The position numbers and the translations under genes were made by a program. The notes below the pieces were generated by a model. That model saw only the letters and a program-made list of their open reading frames with translations. It did not search any database and was not told the origin of the DNA. From UBA4744 sp963717135 (lineage in GTDB: Bacteria; Actinomycetota; Acidimicrobiia; Spongiisociales; UBA4744), in the NCBI GenBank assembly GCA_963717135.1, contig CAVQVN010000006.1, forward strand, positions 1 through 64,000: a stretch of 64,000 nt of DNA, given 5' to 3'. Positions 9,206-17,039 of the stretch are shown here, piece by piece (positions within the stretch are counted from its first letter, which is position 1; each line of letters starts with the position of its first letter).

Positions 9206-9329
9206 CCAGCAGACCTTTTCGTATGTGACCTGTCACCATATGCACCGTGATCACGTCTCAACGATGATGCAGCCGAATGTCCTCGTCTGCGCATTGCCGA
9301 CCGGCAATCGCGAAGACCAACAGCTACAG

Positions 9330-9991
9330 AACACTGACCAGAGAGAAGCAGGCAGCAGACGTCATCATGGCAGTTGATTCTCTCTGGTGAAGATCGTCGC
9401 AGGCCTCCTCGCCACTCGTCACCCGATAGGCCCGACCGCCATCGACCATCGGACGGACGCGGCCAGAAGACGCCATGATCGTCATCCCGTCGGCACCCGC
9501 GCCCGCGAAAGGCTGACGACATCCCCGTAGTACGGAAACAGCCAGACAGTCTGCCCGATCAATGAGGATCTCCATCACCTCGACAACAATCCCTTCTCGG
9601 GTCGGTGGTTGGCAGTGAAGTAGTTCTCATCCTTCATCAACTCCAATCCCAATGTCGTACCGGTCCTGCACCGCAGCCACGTGCATCGAGCCAGCTCTCC
9701 GTCCTTTCGATAGATCGCATCGAACCATCCGAAGTCCACCTCGCGCACGATCTCGGTGACTTCGGCGATTCGTTGATCAAGCGACGTGGTGCTGGTCGTC
9801 TCGGGAACGGTGGTCGTGGTGGTCGTACTCGTGGTAGTGGTGGTGGCAACAGTGACCGTCGATGTCGTCGCAGCCGGTTCTGACGTACACCCCACAGCCA
9901 CCAGCGCACATGCCAGCATCAAACCGGCGCTGCGAACCTGCCCCACGTGACTCACCGTGCCCCCGTCAACCCGTTGCCTGCCTCTCATCAC
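9330..9991 (-). pseudogene. decayed lipoprotein with at least two frameshifts
   Basis: The 5' part encodes a clear lipoprotein: hydrophobic leader, lipobox VAVGC, then a very Thr/Ser-rich linker and EIVREVDFGWFDAIYRKDGEL. Near 9590 the frame breaks; one base over, the sequence continues as EGIVVEVMEILIDRADCL. A second shift near 9530 continues as SAFRGRG...VFWPRPSDGRW. The three pieces follow one another in order, so one gene of about 210 residues has decayed. Function unknown. Confidence 0.55.
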
Positions 9992-10050
9992 AGCCGACAG
10001 CGTTAGATAACGATACTACACGTCATGCAATCCTGCATCCCCCACGTGTG

Positions 10051-10845
10051 TCACACCACCCGTTGCTCGCCTGAGTAGACATTGAAGCCATCGCTCTTGA
10101 GGAAGCCGATCACGGTGACGCCCAATTCTTCGGCCAGGTCCACCGCCAGCGACGAAGCAGCCGAGACGCCACACAGAAGCGAGATTCCGGCCACCGCGGC
10201 TTTCTGAACCATCTCGAAAGAGATCCGCCCCGACACCAGCATCACCACCTCAGGCAACGGCCACGATTCGACGGCAAGCGCCCCAACCAGCTTGTCGACG
10301 GCGTTGTGACGCCCGATATCCTCACGAACCGCCAGCAGTGCTCCGTCGGGGGCGAACGCCGCCGCCGCGTGAAGGCCCCCGGTCAGAGCGAAAGACTCCT
10401 GCACGCCGGCCATGCGCTCCGGTAGCGACAGGATGATGGCCCGATCGACCACCGGCCCGTCCGGAAGCGGCGGCGAGGCGATCCGGACCGCGTCGATCGA
10501 AGCCTTTCCGCAAACCCCACACGACGAGCTGGTGTAGAGGTTGCGCCGGAACTGTTCCGGATCGATCACCACACCGGCGGCAGGCTGGATTTCCCAACGA
10601 TTGCCCTCGTCGTCACCGGGTACTGGACGAACCCCGGTGATCTCGTTCGGTCGAAGGATGATGCCTTCGGTGATGGCGAAACCCAGGGCGAGGTCGGCTT
10701 CGCACCCGGGTGTGCGCATCAAGACTGCGATGGGAGTGTCACCAAGCCGGATCTCGAGCGGCGCCTCGGCGGCGAGATGATCGTCGACACTCTGCTCGCC
10801 GCCGGTACCGACCCTCAACACGCGGCGCTGTTCGGTGGGTTGCAC
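10051..10845 (-). CDS. fdhD: formate dehydrogenase accessory sulfurtransferase FdhD
   Basis: FdhD moves sulfur from a cysteine desulfurase to the molybdenum bis-PGD cofactor, needed to activate formate dehydrogenase. 264 residues, normal length. The essential cysteine loop SSCGVCGKAS lies near residue 110, and the conserved AVREDIGRHNAVDKLVG near residue 175. It follows the catalytic subunit by 32 bp in the same direction, as last gene of the fds operon. Confidence 0.95.
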   Translation of the reverse strand: MQPTEQRRVLRVGTGGEQSVDDHLAAEAPLEIRLGDTPIAVLMRTPGCEADLALGFAITEGIILRPNEITGVRPVPGDDEGNRWEIQPAAGVVIDPEQFRRNLYTSSSCGVCGKASIDAVRIASPPLPDGPVVDRAIILSLPERMAGVQESFALTGGLHAAAAFAPDGALLAVREDIGRHNAVDKLVGALAVESWPLPEVVMLVSGRISFEMVQKAAVAGISLLCGVSAASSLAVDLAEELGVTVIGFLKSDGFNVYSGEQRVV

Positions 10846-10877
10846 GGCGCCAGACTATCGGGTCGCCCGTTTGACCG

Positions 10878-13628
10878 TCACGTCGATACCAAGAGCTCCG
10901 TCGGCACTGCAGCGGCTTTGGTGATGGTCGCGGCACACACCTTGTATTCGGCGGTGCGAGTGATGTTGTCGAAGGCATCGTTGGTGATCCGGTTGGTCGG
11001 CTGGTCGACGAAATGGAAAGGCATCCACAACGCCCCCGGCCGGGTCCGGTCCCCCACCTTTGCTTTCACCGTGACCTCGCCACGTCGAGTTCTGACGGTC
11101 ACCGGATCTCCGTCGCCGACGCCCAAACGACGGGCGTCGCTCGGGTGCATCTCAACGAAGTTCTCTTTCTGCTTCTGCCGAATCGCACCCGTCTTCTGGG
11201 TCATGTTCCCGATGTTGTAGTTGTAAAGCGTGCGACCGGTCGAGAGTATGTAGGGATAGTCGTCGTCCGGCAGTTCCGCTGCTTCCCGAAAGTCGATCTC
11301 GTGGAACACCCCGAGACCGCGAGTGAAACGGCCTTCGTGCAGGAACACGGTGCCCTCATGATCCGGCGTCGGGCAGGGCCACTGGAGACCGACCTCGTCG
11401 ATCCGATCGAAACTCATTCCCCCATAGCTCGGGGTGAGACTCGCCATCTCATCGAAGATCTCGCCGGCGTTGTTGTACGACATCGGATGGCCCATAGCGG
11501 TGGACATCAGGCAGATGATCTCCCAGTCCGGCTTCGCCTCGCCGGGCGGATCCACCGCTTTGCGGACCCGCTGGACTCGCCGCTCGGTATTGGTGAAGGT
11601 CCCGTCCTTCTCGGCGAAGCTGGTGGCCGGCAGCACCACATCGGCCATCTTGGCGGTTTCGGACATGAAGATCTCCTGGCAAACCAGGAACTCGAGCTTC
11701 TCGAGGCTGGCAATCACTTTGGCCTGGTTCGGCTCGGACAGCACCGGGTCTTCCCCGAAGACGTAGAAACCGCGCAGGACACCATCTCCCGCCTGTTCGA
11801 TGAAGTCGGTGACCCGGCCGCCCTTGTTGGTGGGAATGTCCACACCCCAGGCCTCGGCGAACTTGAGCCGGACCACCTCGTCTTCGACCTTCTGGTAGCC
11901 GGGGAAGTCGCCGTGCATAGCGCCCATGTCACAGCCACCCTGCACGTTGTTCTGACCCCGCAATGGATTCACACCGCTGGACGCCTTCCCGATTTGTCCG
12001 CACAGCATCGCCAGGTTGGCCAGGTTCTGCACGTTCTCGGTGCCGGAAGTGTGCTCGGTGATCCCCAGGGTGTAGAAGATCGACGAGGGGTCACCCTGGG
12101 CGTAGATCTCTGCCGCCTGCCGGATCAAGTCGGCGGGAACGTCGCATACCTCGGCGGCTTTTTCGACGGAGAAACCCTGGAGGTTGGCGGCGAAGGCTTC
12201 GAAGTTCTCGCAACGTGACTCGATGAATTCGGGGTCATGCAGTTCGTTCTCGATGATGTGACGCATCATCGCGTTGATCAGCATGTTGTCGGTACCCGGT
12301 TTGTGCTGGATGTGCACGTCTGCCCGTTGGGCCACCCAGGTCTTGCGCGGGTCGCAGACCACCATCTTGGCCCCTCGCTTCAAGGCCTTCTTCATCTCGA
12401 GCCCGATGATGGGGTGAGCCTCGGTCGGGTTCGAGCCGATGATGAACAGAGTGTCGACGTCTTTGATCTCACCAATCGAGTTGGTCATCGCCCCGGACCC
12501 AAAAGCTGAAGCCAGGCCGGCCACCGTGGGAGCGTGACAGGTAGTGGCGCACTGATCGACGTTGTTGGTGGCACCCGCCGTACGGGCCACCTTCTGCATG
12601 AGATAGTTCTCTTCATTGGTGCAGCGGCAAGAGCTGAGGAAGGCTATGGAATCCGCACCGTGCTCATCCCGGATTTCCCGCAACCGGCGTCCCGCCAACT
12701 CGAGAGCCTCATCCCAGCTCGCTTCCCGGAACTCCCCGTGCTCCTTGATGAGAGGAGTCGTCAACCGCTCGGGCGAGTGAACGTACTCGAAACCGAACTT
12801 GCCCTTGACGCACAGATTGCCGTCGTTGGGTACGCACCCGACCGGGGCGGTGACCCGGACGACCCGATTGGTCTCGCGGTTGACGTTCAAATCCATCACA
12901 CAGCCGACGCCGCAATACGGACAGACGGTCCGCACCTTCTCGAGGTCCTTGATCTGACCCCGACCGAGTGCCGCCCGGTCGTACATCGCTCCGGTGGGAC
13001 ACGTGGAAATACACAACCCGCATAACACGCAGGACGTCTCGTTGAGCGGCACATCAAACGGGGTCGTGACCTCCACGCCGGCCGCCCGCCACTTGAAGGT
13101 CAGGGCGCTGGCCATGACCACCTCGTCGCAGATTCGCACGCACCGGCCGCAATTGATGCACAGCTGCGGATCAAAGGCGATCGCTTGGTTTCCGGTCGTG
13201 AAGTTGGGAACGACCGGACCGGGCTGGTAGGCCCCAAACGCAAACTGGTCGGCTTGATAACGATACGAGTAGTCCATCAGAGCGCAATCGCCGTTCTTGT
13301 CACAAGTAGGACAGGTGACGCGGTGATCTCCGAGGATCAACTCCAGCACCGATTTGCGCATGTTGCGGATTTCGTCGGTCTCGGTGGACACAACCATGTC
13401 TTGGCCGACCTGGCGGGTGCAGGAGGTTTGAAAACCGCGTTCGCCTTCGATCTCGACGATGCACAACCGGCAGGCCCCCACCGGCTTGAGACGGGGATCG
13501 TGGCAAAGGCGCGGCACGTCGATACCCATCGCCAGGGCTGCTTCGAGAATTGTCTGACCCTCCGGAGCAGTGATCTGGCGATCATCGATGGTCAACGTCA
13601 CCGTCTTCTGAGCTGTTTGGACTGCCAT
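10878..13628 (-). CDS. fdsA: NAD-dependent formate dehydrogenase, catalytic molybdopterin subunit
   Basis: Oxidises formate to CO2 at a Mo(W)-bisPGD centre. Domains in order: N-terminal [2Fe-2S] (Cys42, 53, 56, 70), the HRVTCPTC...C His-Cys cluster, two ferredoxin [4Fe-4S] sites (CINCGRC, CVLCGLC), then the molybdoenzyme body with its own cluster motif CPYCGVGC. At the position of selenocysteine in E. coli FdhF this protein has Cys (TTCHAPTVAGL), so it is the Cys form. 916 residues is typical of soluble FdsA. It abuts fdsB upstream (one operon) and fdhD downstream. Confidence 0.95.
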   Translation of the reverse strand: MAVQTAQKTVTLTIDDRQITAPEGQTILEAALAMGIDVPRLCHDPRLKPVGACRLCIVEIEGERGFQTSCTRQVGQDMVVSTETDEIRNMRKSVLELILGDHRVTCPTCDKNGDCALMDYSYRYQADQFAFGAYQPGPVVPNFTTGNQAIAFDPQLCINCGRCVRICDEVVMASALTFKWRAAGVEVTTPFDVPLNETSCVLCGLCISTCPTGAMYDRAALGRGQIKDLEKVRTVCPYCGVGCVMDLNVNRETNRVVRVTAPVGCVPNDGNLCVKGKFGFEYVHSPERLTTPLIKEHGEFREASWDEALELAGRRLREIRDEHGADSIAFLSSCRCTNEENYLMQKVARTAGATNNVDQCATTCHAPTVAGLASAFGSGAMTNSIGEIKDVDTLFIIGSNPTEAHPIIGLEMKKALKRGAKMVVCDPRKTWVAQRADVHIQHKPGTDNMLINAMMRHIIENELHDPEFIESRCENFEAFAANLQGFSVEKAAEVCDVPADLIRQAAEIYAQGDPSSIFYTLGITEHTSGTENVQNLANLAMLCGQIGKASSGVNPLRGQNNVQGGCDMGAMHGDFPGYQKVEDEVVRLKFAEAWGVDIPTNKGGRVTDFIEQAGDGVLRGFYVFGEDPVLSEPNQAKVIASLEKLEFLVCQEIFMSETAKMADVVLPATSFAEKDGTFTNTERRVQRVRKAVDPPGEAKPDWEIICLMSTAMGHPMSYNNAGEIFDEMASLTPSYGGMSFDRIDEVGLQWPCPTPDHEGTVFLHEGRFTRGLGVFHEIDFREAAELPDDDYPYILSTGRTLYNYNIGNMTQKTGAIRQKQKENFVEMHPSDARRLGVGDGDPVTVRTRRGEVTVKAKVGDRTRPGALWMPFHFVDQPTNRITNDAFDNITRTAEYKVCAATITKAAAVPTELLVST

Positions 13629-15344
13629 TTACTCTTCCTTTGCCGCCATGGCCACTTCCTTTTCGGGAAGCAGCGCCGTGCACACTCCGGCCGGACAGGT
13701 CTTGTCGGTCACGTGAGCTATGTATTCATCGCGGAAATGCCGCAAGGTGGACAGAACCGGATTGGGAGCGGTTTGACCGAGGCCACAGAGGGACGTCCTC
13801 TGGACGACCTCCCCTAATCTCTCCAGTTCATCGAGGTCCTTGACCGTTCCGTGCCCGTCACAGATCCTTTCGAGCACATCCCGCAAGCGGACCGTGCCGA
13901 GCCGGCAAGGGGCGCACAGCCCACAACTCTCTTCTGCGCAGAACGAGATGAAGTAGCGGGCGATATCGACGATGCAGGTCGTCTCGTCCATCACGATCAT
14001 CCCGCCGGAGCCCATGATCGCCCCGACCTCCCGCAACGAGTCGTAATCGATCGGCAAGTCCAGATAGGAAGCGGGAACACATCCGCCGGAAGGACCCCCC
14101 ATCTGTACCGCTTTGAATTCGCGATCTTTGGGAAGACCGCCTCCCACTTCGAAGACGATCTCGCGAATGGTGGCCCCCATCGGCACCTCTACCAGGCCGG
14201 TGTTGTTGACCTGACCGGCCAGTGCAAAGATCTTGGTGCCTTTCGAACCCTCCGTGCCACTCTGGGCGAATCTGGCGCCTCCCTCGCTGATGATGACCGG
14301 CACGTTGGCGAAGGTCTCAACATTGTTGATGATCGTGGGCCGGCCGAGGTAGCCGCGCAGGGCCGGATAGGGAGGTTTGGGTCGGGCCATGCCCCGCTCC
14401 CCTTCCAGCGAGGCGATCATGGCCGTTTCTTCACCGCACACAAACGCCCCGGCCCCTTCCCGTACCTCGATATCCAGCGAGAAGTCGGTCCCGAAGATGT
14501 TGGAGCCGAGCAGACCACGCTCGCGGGCTTGCTCTATGGCGATGCGGATGTGTTGGACGGCAATCGGATACTCGGCCCGGACGTAGATGAAGCCCCGGGC
14601 GGCTTCGAGGGCATAGGCGGTGATGATCATGCCTTCCAGGACACTGTGGGGGTCGCCTTCGAGAAGGGCGCGGTCCATGAAGGCGCCCGGATCGCCTTCG
14701 TCGGCATTGCAGATCAAGTATCTGGTATCGCCCGGGCTCTCCTTGCAGATCTTCCACTTCAAGCCGGTTGGGAACCCACCGCCGCCCCGTCCCCGCAGAC
14801 CGCTGGCGACTACCTCTTCAACGACCTCGTCCGGTGCCATGGAGGTCAGCACGTGGGCGGCAGCCTGGTAGACGCCTCGCTGGATCGCATCTTCGATCTG
14901 CTGGGGATCGACCCGACCGACATTGCGGAGCACGGTTTTTGTCTGATGGGCATAGAACGGAATGTCCCCCAGATGGGCCGTTTCCGGGTCACGTCCAAAG
15001 CAGAACCGACGGATGATCTCACCGCTCTTGACCGTCTGATCGATGACGTCGGGAACGTACTTGATCCGGTTCCGTCCGTAGACGATGTCGTCCGGTTCGA
15101 TCAGAACCACCGGCGCCATCGCACACAATCCATGGCAACCGGTCGCTACCACCTGCACTTCGTCCTGCAATCCAGCAGCCACCACCCCCTCGCGGAAGGC
15201 GGTTTCGATTTCGCGAGCTCCGATCGCCAGGCACCCGGTCGAGCACACGAGAACGCGCCGGATCCCCTCGTCTTCGGTGATCAGCCGCTCGCGCAACGAC
15301 TCCAGCTCGGCCGGCGAGGCGATTCTGCTGCCGTTCTGGCTCAT
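13629..15344 (-). CDS. fdsB: formate dehydrogenase flavin subunit, NuoF-like
   Basis: Passes electrons from FdsA to NAD. The first about 100 residues are a thioredoxin-like [2Fe-2S] domain (Cys34, Cys38, Cys70, Cys74). The NuoF core follows, with the FMN/NADH loop RGRGGGGFPTGLKW and the C-terminal [4Fe-4S] motif ESCGLCAPCRLGT. 571 residues, a normal length. The stop codon directly precedes the fdsA start, and the fdsG gene lies 9 bp upstream, so the three subunits are surely co-expressed. Subunit naming follows the soluble Fds-type complex. Confidence 0.93.
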   Translation of the reverse strand: MSQNGSRIASPAELESLRERLITEDEGIRRVLVCSTGCLAIGAREIETAFREGVVAAGLQDEVQVVATGCHGLCAMAPVVLIEPDDIVYGRNRIKYVPDVIDQTVKSGEIIRRFCFGRDPETAHLGDIPFYAHQTKTVLRNVGRVDPQQIEDAIQRGVYQAAAHVLTSMAPDEVVEEVVASGLRGRGGGGFPTGLKWKICKESPGDTRYLICNADEGDPGAFMDRALLEGDPHSVLEGMIITAYALEAARGFIYVRAEYPIAVQHIRIAIEQARERGLLGSNIFGTDFSLDIEVREGAGAFVCGEETAMIASLEGERGMARPKPPYPALRGYLGRPTIINNVETFANVPVIISEGGARFAQSGTEGSKGTKIFALAGQVNNTGLVEVPMGATIREIVFEVGGGLPKDREFKAVQMGGPSGGCVPASYLDLPIDYDSLREVGAIMGSGGMIVMDETTCIVDIARYFISFCAEESCGLCAPCRLGTVRLRDVLERICDGHGTVKDLDELERLGEVVQRTSLCGLGQTAPNPVLSTLRHFRDEYIAHVTDKTCPAGVCTALLPEKEVAMAAKEE

Positions 15345-15353
15345 TGCGGCTTC

Positions 15354-15818
15354 CTATTCATAAGCACTCAGAATCTCCCCGATCTTGTCGGGGTTGACGG
15401 TGCCGTAGTAGTCGTGATCGACCATCACGACCGGGGCCAAGAAGCAAGTACCGAGACAGGCCACCGTCTCCAGGGTGAAGCGTCGATCCTCGGTGGTCTG
15501 GCCGGGCCTGATCCCGAGTTCTTCGTCGACCGCTTCCTGGATGATTTGGCGACCGCGCACATGGCAAGCTGTTCCCTTGCACACTCGCACCGTATGACGT
15601 CCGTGTTCCTCGAGATGGAATTGGGCATAGAAGGTGGCCACGCCGAACAGATGGCTGGCCGGAATGCGGGTCCGCTCGCTCACCTCGAGCAGCACCTTGT
15701 GGGGCAGGAAACCGTACTCATCCTGGATGGCCTGAAGGAGAGGAATGACGTGGCCGTGATTGACCGGAGCCATGCCGTCCACCACGGCGATTGCCGGACC
15801 GAGATCGACGGCGCTCAC
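15354..15818 (-). CDS. fdsG: formate dehydrogenase [2Fe-2S] subunit, NuoE-like
   Basis: A 154-residue thioredoxin-like ferredoxin. The four ligands are visible in CKGTACH and CLGTC, in the NuoE/FdsG pattern. N-terminal helices (VIPLLQAIQDEYGFLP) also match the family. First gene of the operon fdsG-fdsB-fdsA-fdhD, probably starting at the GTG at 15818. The 150-bp region upstream contains a small CCCCA/TGGGG hairpin but no riboswitch that I can identify. Confidence 0.93.
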   Translation of the reverse strand: MSAVDLGPAIAVVDGMAPVNHGHVIPLLQAIQDEYGFLPHKVLLEVSERTRIPASHLFGVATFYAQFHLEEHGRHTVRVCKGTACHVRGRQIIQEAVDEELGIRPGQTTEDRRFTLETVACLGTCFLAPVVMVDHDYYGTVNPDKIGEILSAYE

Positions 15819-15968
15819 GGCGAAACCCTCATGCAGTACGCAATCATCGCCGCTCCCTTCTGGTTGGCAGCGGTCAAGTCAGCTTACGCAGGTTCCCCCA
15901 ACGTCTGGGGTAGGCCAAAAGCCTCTATTCCGGGGACGAAAGCACCGAACTCGCGGGAAGAATCCCGT

Positions 15969-16919
15969 TTAGAGCTTTGCGGCTGCCTCCAACCACCGGA
16001 AATCGGTGTTACCGCCGCTGATGATCACTCCCACCCGCATCCCCTCGATCTCTTCGGCGACCGTCCGGATAGCTGCCAGGCCGGCCGCGCCGGACGGTTC
16101 AACGACCAGCTTCATCCTCTGCACGTGGAAGAGCGCGGCCGCCAGCAGCGCTTCTTCGGTGATCGTGACGATCTCCGTTCCGCCCGCGATCAGAATGTCG
16201 AAGGGGGTCTGCCCTAATCCGGTCAAGAGACCGTCCGCCCACGTGTCGGGATTGGGAACCCGCGGTTGGCGGACCCCGGTCTGTAGGGACCGGTAGGCGT
16301 CGTCAACAGCTTCAGGCTCGGCTCCGATAATCCGGATCCCGGGCCGCATCGAAGTCGCCGCCAAGGTGGTTCCGGACAACAATCCTCCTCCCCCGACCGG
16401 CGCGACGATCACGTCGAGGTCCGGCAAATCCTCGAGAAGCTCGAGCGCCGCGGTTCCCTGACCGGCCACCACTCGCGGATCATCGAAGGGATGGACCATG
16501 GTGGCGCCGCGAGCAGCCATCTCTCGATCGCAGGCGGACTCCCGGTCGTCTTGTTTGCAGAAAACGACCTCGGCGCCGTACCCGCGCACGGCCGCGACTT
16601 TGACCCCCGGGGCGTCGTCCGGCATCACCACCGTGCAGGGAATCCCCCGGATCCTCGCGGCATAGGCCAGGGCGGCAGCGTGGTTTCCCGACGAGTGGGT
16701 GATCACTCCCCCGGTTGCTTGATCGTCGCTGAGACTGAGCACCGTATTGACGGCTCCCCGCGCTTTGAAGGCGCCCACCTTCTGGAAGTTCTCGCACTTG
16801 AAGAACACCTGCGCACCCAACTCGTCGTCCAGCGTCGACGAGGTCAGGACCGGCGTTCGGTGCACAAAGGGCGCAATCCGCTCTGCCGCGGCCCGGACGT
16901 CGTTGAAAGTAGGAGTCAT
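15969..16919 (-). CDS. PLP-dependent threonine/serine dehydratase
   Basis: Fold-type II PLP enzyme of the threonine dehydratase/serine racemase group. The Schiff-base lysine lies in FKARGAVN, the phosphate-binding Gly loop in VGGGGLLSG, and the SSGNHAAALAYA substrate loop is intact. At about 317 residues it has the catalytic domain only, without the C-terminal ACT-like domain, so it is of the catabolic or racemase type rather than biosynthetic IlvA. It makes 2-oxobutyrate/pyruvate plus ammonia. ATG 16919 preferred over GTG 16928. Divergent from aceE. Confidence 0.88.
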   Translation of the reverse strand: MTPTFNDVRAAAERIAPFVHRTPVLTSSTLDDELGAQVFFKCENFQKVGAFKARGAVNTVLSLSDDQATGGVITHSSGNHAAALAYAARIRGIPCTVVMPDDAPGVKVAAVRGYGAEVVFCKQDDRESACDREMAARGATMVHPFDDPRVVAGQGTAALELLEDLPDLDVIVAPVGGGGLLSGTTLAATSMRPGIRIIGAEPEAVDDAYRSLQTGVRQPRVPNPDTWADGLLTGLGQTPFDILIAGGTEIVTITEEALLAAALFHVQRMKLVVEPSGAAGLAAIRTVAEEIEGMRVGVIISGGNTDFRWLEAAAKL

Positions 16920-16944
16920 AAGCGCCACGAGTGTACTTCTACAT

Positions 16945-16994
16945 GTTTTAGCGTCGAACCTCCACCGTCTCTGGTGTTACTTTGACGCCAAAAC
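16945..16994. repeat. dispersed ~50-bp palindromic element, copy 2
   Basis: Arms GTTTTAGCGTC (16945-16955) and GACGCCAAAAC (16984-16994). Over 50 aligned positions it matches the reverse complement of copy 1 with the same length and the ACCTCCACC segment. It lies between the divergent dehydratase and aceE genes, just ahead of the aceE start. Confidence 0.75.
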
Positions 16995-17039
16995 CCTCAG
17001 TAGCGGTAGGCTTTCCGGGCCGCCCTACAAGGACACCGC

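Noticed and set aside
8896..9522. 208-codon minus-strand frame
   Set aside because: Only its first part (SAFRG...FWPRPSDGRW) looks like protein and belongs to the decayed lipoprotein; the rest is the wrong frame of the next pseudogene.
10878..13628. Selenocysteine (in-frame TGA) formate dehydrogenase
   Set aside because: The active-site position is an ordinary cysteine codon in a continuous frame.
15819..15968. Molybdenum-cofactor riboswitch upstream of fdsG
   Set aside because: Only a short CCCCA/TGGGG hairpin is visible; no match to a known riboswitch layout.
13851..16217. 788-codon open frame on the plus strand
   Set aside because: It lies antisense to fdsB and fdsG, which have unmistakable cluster motifs; long antisense frames are common in high-GC DNA, and the translation has no recognisable domain.
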